Shown piece by piece: positions 10,211 through 19,251 of a DNA stretch of 64,000 nt. Position 1 is the stretch's first letter; each line of letters opens with the position of its first letter. Under the pieces are notes generated by a model. That model searched no databases. It had not been told where the DNA came from and saw only the letters and a program-made list of their open reading frames with translations. The stretch is from Paraburkholderia sacchari (GTDB lineage: Bacteria; Pseudomonadota; Gammaproteobacteria; Burkholderiales; Burkholderiaceae): the NCBI RefSeq assembly GCF_000785435.2, contig NZ_JTDB02000001.1, positions 62,001 through 126,000 on the forward strand, written 5' to 3'. The position numbers and the translations under genes are program-made.

Positions 10211-11167
10211 TTACTGCACGATGGTCGCGCTCTGCACCAGCGACTTCACGAGCTTCGCGGCGCCCGCATCCATGGACTCCGCGATCATCTGGCGGCGGAT
10301 CTCATCCTTCACGGTGTCGAACGACGGCACGCTCATGGCGCGCTTGTCTTCGAGCCTGACGACCACCCACGCCTGGCCCGATTGCAGCGGCTGCTGCACC
10401 ACACCGCCCACCGGCAGCTTCGCCAGCGCGCGCGCCACTTCCACCGGCACGCCGCGCGTCTTGCCCTCGACCACCGGCGTCTTGAAGCTCACCCACGGCA
10501 TTTCGCCGCCGTTTTCCTTCGAGGGGACGATGCTGAACTGGCGCGCGAGCGCGTCGAACGGCTTGCCGGCCTTCACCTGCGCAATCACGTTCATGGCCAC
10601 GGCCCGATCGGCCAGCACGATGAACTGCGGCTTGTACTCGTATTTGCCGAGTTCGGCGTTCACGCTGTTGTAGCGCGCCCGAATCTGGCGCTCGGTCGGC
10701 TCCTGCACATGCACGTTGTCCTGCAGCCAGGACTGGATCTCGACGTCCACCTTCTGGGCGTCGCTCGCCTGCAGCACCTCGGGGCGCTGGTCATAGTGCG
10801 CGCGCGCCGCCTGCTGGCGCACCACTTCGCGGATGATCAACTGCTGCTTGAGCGCCGCGCGCAACTGGGGCGTATCGACGTCGTTGCCGCGGCTCACCGC
10901 CGTGCTCACCGCGCTGTCCAGCGCGGACTGCGGAATCGCCACGCCGTTGACCACGGCGATCGCTCCGGCGGGCACGCCCGGGGAAGTCGATGCAGGCGCC
11001 GGCGCGGATGCGGGCGCGAGCGAAAGCGCCGGCGGCGGCGCAGGTGTCGCGACGACGTCGGATGGGAGCGGCTGGGCCTGCACGAGGCCCGGCAGCGCCG
11101 CGCCCAGCGCGACCAGGACGAAAGTGCTCTTGCGCAGCGTGCAAATCAGGTGGGACATGCGGGACAT
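10211..11167 (-). CDS. Periplasmic parvulin-type peptidyl-prolyl isomerase
   Basis: Predicted periplasmic folding factor of 318 aa. A signal peptide covers residues 1-31 (cleavage after VQA), followed by an Ala/Pro-rich linker to about residue 65. A SurA/PpiD-like helical chaperone region comes next (VNGVAIPQSALDSAV; LKQQLIIREVVRQQA), and a PPIC domain at about 175-270 (KPFDALARQFSIVPSKENGGEMPWVSF; LPVGGVVQQPLQSGQAWVVVRLED). It catalyses prolyl cis/trans isomerisation, probably on exported proteins; the client is unknown. GGAG sits 9 bases before the ATG. Two strong porin and PBP genes lie nearby but are not in the same operon. Confidence 0.85.
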   Translation of the reverse strand: MSRMSHLICTLRKSTFVLVALGAALPGLVQAQPLPSDVVATPAPPPALSLAPASAPAPASTSPGVPAGAIAVVNGVAIPQSALDSAVSTAVSRGNDVDTPQLRAALKQQLIIREVVRQQAARAHYDQRPEVLQASDAQKVDVEIQSWLQDNVHVQEPTERQIRARYNSVNAELGKYEYKPQFIVLADRAVAMNVIAQVKAGKPFDALARQFSIVPSKENGGEMPWVSFKTPVVEGKTRGVPVEVARALAKLPVGGVVQQPLQSGQAWVVVRLEDKRAMSVPSFDTVKDEIRRQMIAESMDAGAAKLVKSLVQSATIVQ

Positions 11168-11571
11168 CTCGATTCACTCCAATGGGTCAGGCCGGCTGGC
11201 CCGCCGCGCATTATCGCCTGCTTGAGCCAAAAAACCGAAACGCCGCAATCTAGCGGATGTTTCGACAGGAGACCGTCAATTCTTGTCAAAATCGCGGATA
11301 TTCAAACCCGGCCTTGACGCAACTCAGCACAAAAATCGGCCCGCTTCGTGGCCGCCACGACAATTCGCTTCAAGATCAATGCCTTGGCGCAAATGCGGAC
11401 AGGTTGTCCACAGCCCTTTCCACGAAAACTGGGGATAACCGGCCGCGCCCAAGGTGGCTTGTGCGGAGTCAATCGCCGAGTTGCCGCATGGCGGCGGCGC
11501 AATGAGACGCTGCTACCGTGCGCCGTCGCTCCTGGCCGACAAGCCGCAGATTCACCGTATTCAGGATTGCC
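11168..11571. other. Intergenic stretch carrying one inverted-repeat element
   Basis: About 400 bases without a convincing gene. It holds the upstream region of the isomerase gene and one copy of a dispersed inverted repeat (11402-11440), preceded by a CCTTGGCGCA box. No RNA gene was recognised. Confidence 0.6.
11402..11440. repeat. Dispersed inverted-repeat element, copy A
   Basis: Arms GGTTGTCCACAG and CTGGGGATAACC pair at 10 of 12 positions across a 15-base spacer. A CCTTGGCGC box lies about 20 bases to the left. Two related copies occur at 17242-17276 and 19433-19467. One or both arms resemble a DnaA box (TTATCCACA). Confidence 0.7.
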
Positions 11572-11982
11572 ATGACCCGATTCACTCGTTCCCACGCGTT
11601 TTCCCCTGCCTCTGCCACTCGCACGCGGCAACCATCGAAGGCCGAACGGCCGATGCCGATCGGCCTGCCTGCCCGCATCGTCTGCGCGGAGGGCCTGGCC
11701 GCCCAGGCCGTGACGCGCCACGGCGCCTGCGCCATCGATCTCGCGTGCACCGGCTCGCTGCCGGCCGGCGCCTGGGTGCTCGCGTTTCGCGGCGTGGCGC
11801 GCGCGGTCATCGACGCCGAACGCGCCCGCGACATCGACGTGGCGCTCGATGCGCTCGAAGCCATCGCCAGTGGCGAGCTCGACGGCGCACATGCGTCGCT
11901 GGGGCTCGCACATTACTTCGCGGCTGTGAATCGGCACGGCGGCGCTAACCGTTCCGTTCGAGAGCGCGCTCGCGAACGGTAA
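11572..11982 (+). CDS. HypC/HupF-like protein lacking Cys2
   Basis: Protein of 136 aa (109 aa if the ATG at 11653 is used). From MPIGLPARIV on, it follows the HypC/HupF hydrogenase-maturation fold: the small beta-barrel start, PAGAWVLAF, then a C-terminal helix DVALDALEAIASGE. HypC proteins begin Met-Cys and use Cys2 to carry the Fe(CN)2CO unit with HypD; here that position is Pro. ATG 11572 is preferred because AGGA lies 5 bases upstream, which would add a 27-residue basic N-terminal extension. No hydrogenase or other hyp gene is in the window. A divergent or non-hydrogenase role is likely. Confidence 0.6.
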   Translation: MTRFTRSHAFSPASATRTRQPSKAERPMPIGLPARIVCAEGLAAQAVTRHGACAIDLACTGSLPAGAWVLAFRGVARAVIDAERARDIDVALDALEAIASGELDGAHASLGLAHYFAAVNRHGGANRSVRERARER

Positions 11983-11997
11983 GCGCCGCGCGCCCGG

Positions 11998-14601
11998 TTA
12001 GTTGCCCTGCGGCTGCGTCGGCGGGGTGTATTGCGCGCCCGCGCCGTTCCCGGCAGCGGAATCGTCGGGCGTGGGCGTCGGCGCGAGCGTCGGCTCTTGC
12101 GGCGTCTGCTGGGGCGCCTGCTCCTGATGCGCGGGCTGCGCCACCGAAGCGCCGCCGCTACCGGAAGCGCCCAGCACCGGCGGTTGGCCGAACATGCGCG
12201 CGATATCGGGCGGCACGGTAGCCGCCGACGCGCCCGATGCAGCCGCCGAAGCCCCCGACGCAGCTGCCGCGCCCGCTGGCGCGACGCCGCTCGAAGGCGG
12301 CACTTCGGCTGGTTCAGACGCCGGCGCGACAACGGGCCCGCCCGCTCGCGTCGCCGGCGCATGAGCCGGCGCGCGCGGCGCAACGGCGGGCGTCTTCGAA
12401 GCGAACAGGCCGTCCATCCACGTCTTGAGCCGATCGCGGAAGGTTTCGAACGCGCCGGGCTGGACTTCGGTGTCGAAGCGCGCGCGCGGATCGACGATGC
12501 GCGCACGGAACGCACGCGAGAAGAAGTCGCCGACGATCGGCAGGGCGCTGCGCGCGCCCTCGGTCTGAAGCGTGACGCGCCCGTCGTCGAAGCCCACCCA
12601 TGCGCCCGCCACGAGCTGCGGGTCCATCAGGATGAACCAGCCGTCCGCGTTGTCCTGGGTCGTGCCGGTCTTGCCGGCCACGTCGGCGCGAATGCCAAAG
12701 CGCGTGCGGATGCTCGCGCCCGTGCCGCGATTCACGACGTCGCGCATCGTGTCGAGCAGCGTGCGATCCGCCGAGGCCGACAGCGCGCGCTCGGGCGAAG
12801 CGCTCGCGAATTCGGCGAGCACTTCGCCCTTGCTGTCCTCGATGCGGGTGACCATGCGCGGCTCCATGTATTCGCCATCGTTGGCGATGGTGCTGTACGC
12901 CGACACCATCTCCTTCAACGTGACCGGGCTCGTGCCGAGCGCGAGCGACGGCACCGGCTTCAGCTCGCTGTCACGCACGCCCATCGCGCGCGCGAGGCGC
13001 GCGACCTTGTCCGGGCCGACTGCCTGCATCACTTGCGCCGTGATGCGGTTGCGCGAGAACGCGAGCGCGTCGCGCAGCGACATCGGCTTGTTGCTGGGCG
13101 GAGTTTCGTCGTTGGGACGCCAGATCTCGCCGCCTTCGAGCGGCATTTCCACGGCCTGATCGACGATCGTGTCTGTGGGTCTGGCGCCGTTCGCGAACGC
13201 CGCGCCATAGACGAACGCCTTGAACGTCGAACCCGGCTGGCGGCGCGCCTGCTGCACGTGATCGAACGGCTCGCCGGCGAAATCGCGGCTGCCTACCCAC
13301 GCCTTGATCTGCCCATTGCGCGGATCGATCGCGAGGAAGCCCGCCTGCACCGTGGTCTTGTCCTTGCACAGCGCGCGCATGAAAGTGCGGTCGGCGGCGA
13401 GCTTCTTGAGGGCGTCTTCGTCGCTTGCGCCACCATCGCGCGCGCTCTTGTAATCGGACGTCTCGCGCATGAAGGTCTTGAACAGGTCGTTGCTCATGGT
13501 GCAGCCGTCGCGCCCGCTCCATGCGCCGTTCGCGCTGCCCTGCAACTGATTGGCGTGCTGCTTGAGCGCGGCGGTGGCCATCGCCTGCAGACGCGAATCG
13601 ATGGTTGTTCGCACAACCAGACCATCGGAGTAGATGTTGTAGTCGTTGCGGTCGGCCCACGCGATCAGCCACTTGCGCAGCTGCTGCGCGAAATGCGGCG
13701 CGGGACCGGGCGGCTCGGTCTGCCGCTCGAAGTCCAAACGCAGCGGCTTCTTCGAGAGCGTTGCGTACTGCGCGTCGGTGAGCTTTCCGTACTTCACCAT
13801 CTGGCCGAGCACAGTGTTGCGCCGCGCGAGCGCGCGCTCGGGATTGATCACCGGGTTGTAGTAGGCGTTGCCCTTGAGCATGCCGGTGAGCGTCGCGGCC
13901 TGCAGCACGGTCAGTTGATCGGCGGAAACGCCGAAGTACGTGCGCGCCGCCATCTCGATGCCGAACGCGTTGTAGAGGAACGGCACCGTGTTCAGATACG
14001 TTTCGAGAATCTGCGGCTTGCTATAGACGGCCTCGATCTTGAACGCGGTGATCGCCTCCTTGATCTTGCGCGTGAGCGTGGGGGCGCGGCCGATCTCGTC
14101 GGGGTAGAGATTGCGCGCGAGCTGCTGCGTGATGGTCGAGCCGCCCTGGCGGTCGCCCGAGAACGTATGCAGCGCCGCGCCCGCCGTGCGCTTGAAGTCG
14201 ATGCCGTGGTGCTCGTAAAAGCGATGGTCCTCGGTCGAAACAAGCGCATCGACCATGTGCGGCGAGATCTGCGAAAGCGGCACCCACTCGCGGTTCGAGG
14301 GCTTGAATTCGGCGAGCAGCTTGCCGTCGGCGGAAAGAATCTGCGCGGGCTGATCCACGCGTGCCTTGCGGATGTCGCCGATGCCGGGCGTGAACGGAAT
14401 CAGCACGATCACGTAGAGCACGAGCGCCGCGGGCAGCGCGCCGATAGCGATGAGAATGCCGCGCCGGGTGGGATGGCGCAGATGATGTAGCCCCTTGCCG
14501 AGCCACGGACGCACGAGCGCGCAAAGGCGCGACGCGAGGGGCTGCAGGCGGGAGGACCATTTCGCGGCTTGAGCGCGGATGAACGACACGGAACGCTTCA
14601 C
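11998..14601 (-). CDS. mrcA: Penicillin-binding protein 1A
   Basis: Bifunctional class A PBP that polymerises and cross-links peptidoglycan at the inner membrane. Of about 867 aa: one transmembrane helix near residues 50-70; glycosyltransferase domain with EDHRFYEHHGID near 124 and GGSTITQQLARN; transpeptidase with STFK near 456, SRN near 515 and KTGT near 642, so both active sites are complete. A roughly 110-residue Ala/Pro-rich tail ends the protein and is probably disordered. Start is uncertain: GTG 14601 is chosen because the only upstream start (TTG 14643) lacks an obvious ribosome site. The stop lies 15 bases from the convergent HypC-like gene. Confidence 0.95.
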   Translation of the reverse strand: MKRSVSFIRAQAAKWSSRLQPLASRLCALVRPWLGKGLHHLRHPTRRGILIAIGALPAALVLYVIVLIPFTPGIGDIRKARVDQPAQILSADGKLLAEFKPSNREWVPLSQISPHMVDALVSTEDHRFYEHHGIDFKRTAGAALHTFSGDRQGGSTITQQLARNLYPDEIGRAPTLTRKIKEAITAFKIEAVYSKPQILETYLNTVPFLYNAFGIEMAARTYFGVSADQLTVLQAATLTGMLKGNAYYNPVINPERALARRNTVLGQMVKYGKLTDAQYATLSKKPLRLDFERQTEPPGPAPHFAQQLRKWLIAWADRNDYNIYSDGLVVRTTIDSRLQAMATAALKQHANQLQGSANGAWSGRDGCTMSNDLFKTFMRETSDYKSARDGGASDEDALKKLAADRTFMRALCKDKTTVQAGFLAIDPRNGQIKAWVGSRDFAGEPFDHVQQARRQPGSTFKAFVYGAAFANGARPTDTIVDQAVEMPLEGGEIWRPNDETPPSNKPMSLRDALAFSRNRITAQVMQAVGPDKVARLARAMGVRDSELKPVPSLALGTSPVTLKEMVSAYSTIANDGEYMEPRMVTRIEDSKGEVLAEFASASPERALSASADRTLLDTMRDVVNRGTGASIRTRFGIRADVAGKTGTTQDNADGWFILMDPQLVAGAWVGFDDGRVTLQTEGARSALPIVGDFFSRAFRARIVDPRARFDTEVQPGAFETFRDRLKTWMDGLFASKTPAVAPRAPAHAPATRAGGPVVAPASEPAEVPPSSGVAPAGAAAASGASAAASGASAATVPPDIARMFGQPPVLGASGSGGASVAQPAHQEQAPQQTPQEPTLAPTPTPDDSAAGNGAGAQYTPPTQPQGN

Positions 14602-14895
14602 GCGGGGCTTCAGGATCGGCTGGCAAAGCGTGCATCGTACCAAAAGTGCCGGGCGTGGCTTTTATCGAGCCGGTGGCCGCGCGAATCTCTCCACCGCCGC
14701 TCCACTGCAGCCCCACTGCCGCGCTTCATGACACCACGATGAAAAATTCCTTCCGGCGCGCGGAAGAATCTTCTCCAGTCACAACCGATTTTCCGGCGGC
14801 CGCCGATCCCTACACTCCTGACGCTGCTTGCCGGCCTTCGCCAGCGGCAGGCCTTTTCCAAACGCTACGAGAACACCGTATCAGGAGCTTCACAC

Positions 14896-16089
14896 GTGAA
14901 AAAGAACGTCCCCCCGCTCGCCACCGCATTGACCACCACCGTTACCAGCGCCGTCTTGCTCACCGGCGCGCTCGCCCCCGGCGTCGCGCACGCGCAAAGC
15001 TCGGTCACGCTCTACGGCCTGATCGACGCCGGCATCATGTACACCAACAACGTGGCCGGTTCGGGCGGCAAGGCGGGCGGCGCGCTCTGGCAGGCGACCA
15101 GCGGCAACATCAACGGCAGCCGCTTCGGCCTGCGCGGCGGCGAGGACCTCGGCGGCGGCATGCGCGCCGTGTTCGTGCTCGAAAACGGTTTCAATGTGCA
15201 GAACGGCAAGCTCGGCCAGGACGGCCGCATGTTCGGCCGCCAGGCTTACGTGGGCCTCGCGAGCGACCAGTTCGGCACGCTCACGCTGGGCCGCCAGTAC
15301 GACTCGCTCGTGGACTTCGTCGCGCCGCTCTCGGCCACGGCGGGCACCTTCGGCGACACTGGCTTCGCGCATCCGTTCGACAACGACAACCTCAACCACT
15401 CGCTGCGCATCAGCAACGCCGTCAAGTACACGAGCAACAGCTATGGCGGCTTCAAGTTCGGCGCACTGTACGCGTTCTCGAACCAGCCCGACTTCGCGGC
15501 CAACCGCGCCTACAGCTTCGGCGCGAGCTACAACAACGGCCCGCTCTCCGTGGCCGCCGGCTATCTGCAGATGAACGGCACGCAAGGCGCGAACGCGAGC
15601 AGCCCGGGCGCGGTGGATCTTGCCGAATCGGCGGCCAACGGCAAGGGCGGTTTCTCGCTCGGCGCACAGCGGCTGCGCTCCTTCGGCGGCGGCCTGAACT
15701 ACAGCTTCGGCCCGGCCACGGCGGGCTTCGTGTTCACGCGCAGCGAGTATGCGGGCACGAATGCATTCGGCTCGCACGGCGGCGACATGAGCTTCAACAA
15801 CTACGAAGTGAACGGCAAGTATCAATTGAACCCGGCCTGGAGCCTCGGCCTCGCCTATACCTATACCGACGGCCACGTGGACCGCACGGCCTGGGGCACC
15901 GACCCGAAGTGGCAACAGGTGAATGCGCAGGTGGTGTATCGCCTCTCGAAGCGCACCGACCTCTACGGCGAAGCGATGTACCAGCACGCCACCGGCCACA
16001 ACTACGTGGCGTTCATCAACACGGCGGGCGGCGCTTCGTCGACGGCGAACCAGGTGGTGGGCACCGTGGGGCTGCGCGCGCGCTTCTGA
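14896..16089 (+). CDS. Gram-negative trimeric porin
   Basis: Outer-membrane general diffusion porin of 397 aa. A signal peptide of 33 residues ends AHA; the mature protein starts QSSVTLYG, diagnostic of Burkholderia/Neisseria-type 16-strand porins. The GSRFGLRGGEDLGGG segment, the GRQAYVGL...GTLTLGRQYDS block and a C-terminal Phe (signal for BAM insertion) are present. Start is GTG 14896 with AGGAG 8 bases upstream. Alternating beta-strand pattern runs throughout. It is monocistronic, divergent from mrcA with about 290 bases between. Confidence 0.95.
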   Translation: MKKNVPPLATALTTTVTSAVLLTGALAPGVAHAQSSVTLYGLIDAGIMYTNNVAGSGGKAGGALWQATSGNINGSRFGLRGGEDLGGGMRAVFVLENGFNVQNGKLGQDGRMFGRQAYVGLASDQFGTLTLGRQYDSLVDFVAPLSATAGTFGDTGFAHPFDNDNLNHSLRISNAVKYTSNSYGGFKFGALYAFSNQPDFAANRAYSFGASYNNGPLSVAAGYLQMNGTQGANASSPGAVDLAESAANGKGGFSLGAQRLRSFGGGLNYSFGPATAGFVFTRSEYAGTNAFGSHGGDMSFNNYEVNGKYQLNPAWSLGLAYTYTDGHVDRTAWGTDPKWQQVNAQVVYRLSKRTDLYGEAMYQHATGHNYVAFINTAGGASSTANQVVGTVGLRARF

Positions 16090-16101
16090 CGACGCGCGGC
16101 G

Positions 16102-16401
16102 CTAACCGAGGACGAGCGACAGCGCGATCGCGATCCAGACGGCGCACGCGCCCATAAGGAAGCAGCGGCGCGCGAGCAGGAAACGCGACTCGTCGCCGGG
16201 CTTCGCGGGTGAGGTGGCGAGCCAGGGCACGCCGCCGAGACACGCGAAGCCCGCCAGCGCGAGCACGATGATCACGCGGTCGCCTAAGCGCCATGGCACT
16301 GGCTCATGCAGACCCCAGTAGCCAAGAAAGATCATGCCGATGGAAAACATCGTCGATGCGGCCGAGCTGAGCGCCACGACCGATCCGGTTGGAGATTGCA
16401 T
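16102..16401 (-). CDS. Small membrane protein of unknown function
   Basis: A 99-aa protein with three hydrophobic helices (about residues 8-28, 40-60 and 80-98) and short polar loops. No family was recognised. An unusually good AGGAGG lies 6 bases before the ATG, which supports expression. It converges on the porin gene with 12 bases between stops. A four-copy 12-bp tandem repeat lies just upstream in its leader. Confidence 0.65.
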   Translation of the reverse strand: MQSPTGSVVALSSAASTMFSIGMIFLGYWGLHEPVPWRLGDRVIIVLALAGFACLGGVPWLATSPAKPGDESRFLLARRCFLMGACAVWIAIALSLVLG

Positions 16402-16426
16402 GGACTGCCTCCTCTCGCGCGCCGCG

Positions 16427-16474
16427 CGCTGGGTGGGTCGCTGGGTGGGTCGCTGCGTGGGTCGCTGCGCGGGT
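16427..16474. repeat. 12-bp tandem repeat, four units
   Basis: CGCTGGGTGGGT occurs twice exactly, then CGCTGCGTGGGT and CGCTGCGCGGGT. The array lies 26 bases upstream of the start of the small membrane-protein gene on the minus strand, probably inside its leader or promoter. Copy-number change could alter expression; this is inference. Confidence 0.85.
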
Positions 16475-16560
16475 CACTGTACAAGTCATTCGCAGCCGAT
16501 TTGCGGGCCATTATCGGCGCGCAAGCCGGCAGCGGCCACGCGGCCGGAAGCGGCATGCAA

Positions 16561-17175
16561 TCAGGCGCTGGGCCGCACCATCTGGAACATCTCGCCGATC
16601 TGCGCGTAGTCCGCGCGATAGCCCGCGCGCATGATGGGCTGCGCGGCATGGGTGTCGAACAACCCATCCTTCAGATACTGCTGCTGGATATGCACGCCCA
16701 CGACCTGGCCGAGCGCGAGCCAATTGTTCATGGGCGAGCCATCGAGCGCATTGAGCCGCACGATCTGCAACAGCTTGCATTCGAGCGCGGCCGGCGCCTC
16801 GGCCACGTGCGGCACCGCCACGTTGCGGCCCGATGCGGGCGTGAGACCCGCCAGTGCGAACTCGTCGACATCGGCGGCGACGGGCGCGGAACTCCGGTTC
16901 ATCTGCGCGGCCAGCGGACGCGACGCGAGATTCCAGACGAACTCGCCGGTTGCCTCGATATTGGCGATGCTGTCCTTTCGGCCTTCGCTGCAAAAACCGA
17001 TCACTGCCGGCGACGTAGCGAACGCGCCAAAGAAGCTGTACGGCGCGAGGTTCAGCACGCCTTGCGCGGAACGGCTCGAGATCCAGCCGATCAGGCGCGG
17101 CGCGACGATCGCCTTGAACGGGTCGTGCGGCAGGCCGTGGCCGTTGGCGGGATCGTAGAAGTATGTGTCGGGCAT
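16561..17175 (-). CDS. Flavin reductase family protein
   Basis: A 204-aa FMN-binding split-barrel protein of the flavin-reductase-like family. Diagnostic stretches are PFKAIVAPRLIGWISS, LAPYSFFGAFATSPAVIGF and DSIANIEATGEFVWNLAS. Relatives reduce or bind FMN, often with an oxygenase partner; no monooxygenase gene is adjacent, so the partner and substrate are unknown. The ATG has no clear Shine-Dalgarno sequence, but the N-terminus MPDTYFYDPANGHGLPHDPF is typical of this subfamily. Confidence 0.85.
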   Translation of the reverse strand: MPDTYFYDPANGHGLPHDPFKAIVAPRLIGWISSRSAQGVLNLAPYSFFGAFATSPAVIGFCSEGRKDSIANIEATGEFVWNLASRPLAAQMNRSSAPVAADVDEFALAGLTPASGRNVAVPHVAEAPAALECKLLQIVRLNALDGSPMNNWLALGQVVGVHIQQQYLKDGLFDTHAAQPIMRAGYRADYAQIGEMFQMVRPSA

Positions 17176-17643
17176 GGTGAGCGATGGAGGTTATTGCGGC
17201 TCACACTATGGCACGGGAAAGCGCTGACGTGGCATGGGTGCTTATCCACAGATTTTGTTGGCAAGTCCGTGGACAACTCGTGCCCAACCGACCTAAGCCC
17301 TTGGCGCACAAGGTTTTCCGGGCGATGCGCGGGGGAAGGTCCGTTCCCCGCGCGGCCCCAAACAGCCATTTCCCCCGCGTTTCACCACACGTTGCGCTGA
17401 GGGGAAACTGGCGCTCCCCCACACCCAGCAGGAACAGATCGAAAACAGACTTGCTGGCATCCTGGAGTTCGATGACGGCTATCCAGACCGCAAATTGTGT
17501 AACGGACTGACACCTTAGTGTTCGTCATCAGCTGCGCCGCGTCGCGGAGGACAGATTGGCGTCGGTGAAACGTAGACGGTCGAGCATGTTATAGGCGAAC
17601 TGGCGGTTGCTCGCACCACCAATGTGCATCAGTTCGCTTGCCC
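17176..17643. other. Intergenic stretch with inverted-repeat copy B
   Basis: About 470 bases with no convincing gene. It contains one copy of the dispersed inverted repeat at 17242-17276, followed by CCTTGGCGCACAAGG. The remainder shows no recognised RNA or protein homology. Confidence 0.6.
17242..17276. repeat. Dispersed inverted-repeat element, copy B
   Basis: Arms TTATCCACAG and CCGTGGACAA pair at 8 of 10 positions. The left arm is an exact DnaA-box consensus. On the minus strand a CCTTGTGCGC box precedes the element, as in the other copies. Confidence 0.7.
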
Positions 17644-18561
17644 CTACTCCGCCTCGCTCGTGATACCCATGCCCGCGAAAATGGCAATCAGCTTGCGCGC
17701 ATTCCGCTGGCCCTGGTCCTCATAGTTGTTGTTGAACACCACATGCACGATGGCGACGAGCCTGGCGATTTCGATAATGCGGGTGGCGAGTTCGCCCAGC
17801 TCGTCGTCCGGGTAGTCGTAGTTGAACCGGTCGCTGGCCGCTGTCGCCCCCTTGACGTTCCATGTTTCCGCGTTGCGGCCGTGGAGTCGCACAATCGCGA
17901 GTTTCGGCGACGTGGTTTCCCATACCGTGTGCGCGCGGTTGGAAACACCTTCGGGCGCGTCCATGACGACATGCACGACGCCGCGCTCGCGTTCCATCGC
18001 AAGCGTTGAATCGCGGTTTTTTTCGTCAAACCAGGTCTTGTTGCGGAATTCGAAGGCCGTCAGGTAATCGCGGGCACGGTCTGCACAGTGCTGGACATGC
18101 GCCGCGTCGGCGGGCGCCGTAGTCAGCCACGGGGCGAACTGGAACAGGATGGCGCCCAGCTTGCCCGCCGCGCGCAGGGGTTCGATGGCCTCAAAGTACC
18201 GTCGCCAGAGTTCATCAAGGACGTCCGGGGGCACGTCGCGATAGTACAGATTCTTTTTGCCGGTCTCGGGCAGCGCGAACTGCATATCTTTCGGAAAGCT
18301 CTCCCGCCCTGTCTGATGACCCGTAAAGAGCCTGAACGCTTTGATGTTGAATGTGAAACCGGGTGGCGTGCGTTCGGCCCATAGCGCCGAATTGGACCTG
18401 CTCGGCATGGCGTAGTAGCTCGAATCGACCTCGACCAGCGGAAACTGGCTGGCGTAGTAACGCAGCCGCGCCTCGGCGCTCGTACAGCCTGGCGGATAGA
18501 ACCGCTTCGACCCAATCAACGTCTTGTCCGTCCACGATGCCGTGCCGACCTTGATCCGCAT
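17644..18561 (-). CDS. DUF72 (YecE-like) protein
   Basis: A 305-aa TIM-barrel protein of the DUF72/YecE family, whose biochemical role is unknown. Signature segments: VGTASWTDKTLIGSKRFYPP at the N-terminus, the YYASQFPLVEVDSSYYAMPS block, FNIKAFRLFTGHQ, LGAILFQFAPW and the C-terminal VVFNNNYEDQGQRNA. GGGGGTG lies 4 bases before the ATG. It stands alone between two degraded intergenic stretches. The length is normal for the longer subgroup. Confidence 0.85.
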   Translation of the reverse strand: MRIKVGTASWTDKTLIGSKRFYPPGCTSAEARLRYYASQFPLVEVDSSYYAMPSRSNSALWAERTPPGFTFNIKAFRLFTGHQTGRESFPKDMQFALPETGKKNLYYRDVPPDVLDELWRRYFEAIEPLRAAGKLGAILFQFAPWLTTAPADAAHVQHCADRARDYLTAFEFRNKTWFDEKNRDSTLAMERERGVVHVVMDAPEGVSNRAHTVWETTSPKLAIVRLHGRNAETWNVKGATAASDRFNYDYPDDELGELATRIIEIARLVAIVHVVFNNNYEDQGQRNARKLIAIFAGMGITSEAE

Positions 18562-18879
18562 GATTCACCCCCAATTGGAGAACTCACGTAGCTCTGCGAC
18601 ACCGGTATTTTGCGACAGGTGCATCGTGACGCGACCGGAATGTGTTGCGACAGACTCTACGGATCGTCACGAGGCTGCAGCCACCCGCCCATATGCCCCA
18701 TAGCAGTACCAGGATTCGCATGGGATTCTCCCGCACACAATGGCACGGGAGATAGCACAATATGGACTACTTGACAATAAATCCGCTTCGCGTCACCAGC
18801 GAGTGCTGCGTTCGTGGCGAAGCCACATCGCCAACACGATGCTAGTGGCACCTGCGAGAAGATTGATCCCGATGGACCA
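18562..18879. other. Non-coding stretch before phage remnant
   Basis: About 320 bases with no gene, RNA or repeat recognised. It probably includes the upstream region of the DUF72 gene and the unrecognisable edge of the phage remnant. Confidence 0.5.
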
Positions 18880-19251
18880 GTCGGCACGGGTACCCGTGCC
18901 GACCTCGTTCTCGACCGTTACCGGTGTGCGCGCCTGTGGCGTGTCACCGACCGCATCGGCAGGCACACGGTCGAACAGACGCTCCAGAACTCGTACCGGC
19001 AATATCACTCGATCCTCGACCCGCGCGATGCTCAGCTCGTGGCAGACTCGGGCATCGATCTGGGCGTGTCCATCACAAAGCACAAGACCGATGTCCTCGT
19101 CGCGTGGATACGGGACCTGCTGCTGAACAGCGCCGATGCACCGTTCGTGGTGGAGCCGACACCGATCGCGGAGCTGTCGCCCGCTGGCAAGGCCCAAGTC
19201 GTACAGCAGGTGAAAAACCCCGACAAACTGATGATCGGCTCCATCATGTGA
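18880..19251 (+). pseudogene. Remnant of phage portal-like protein
   Basis: An open stretch encodes a roughly 95-residue segment (DPRDAQLVADSGIDLGVS, DVLVAWIRDLLLNSADAP, PFVVEPTPIAELSPAGKAQ) that resembles the N-terminal third of portal proteins of podovirus-like phages. Portals exceed 500 aa; here the frame ends at 19251 and no more of it follows. The preceding residues in frame do not look like a portal start. No other phage structural gene, integrase or att repeat is nearby, so this is a decayed fragment. The assignment is from recognised motifs and not from a search. Confidence 0.55.

Noticed and set aside
12031..14490. Long plus-strand open frame antisense to mrcA
   Set aside because: It is an antisense shadow of the PBP1A coding sequence.
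16427..16474. CRISPR array
   Set aside because: Units are only 12 bp with no spacers; it is a simple tandem repeat. No cas genes or other arrays were seen.
17242..17276. Replication origin, because of an exact DnaA box
   Set aside because: Only single boxes within a dispersed inverted repeat occur; there is no box cluster, AT-rich unwinding region, dnaA, parA or repA.
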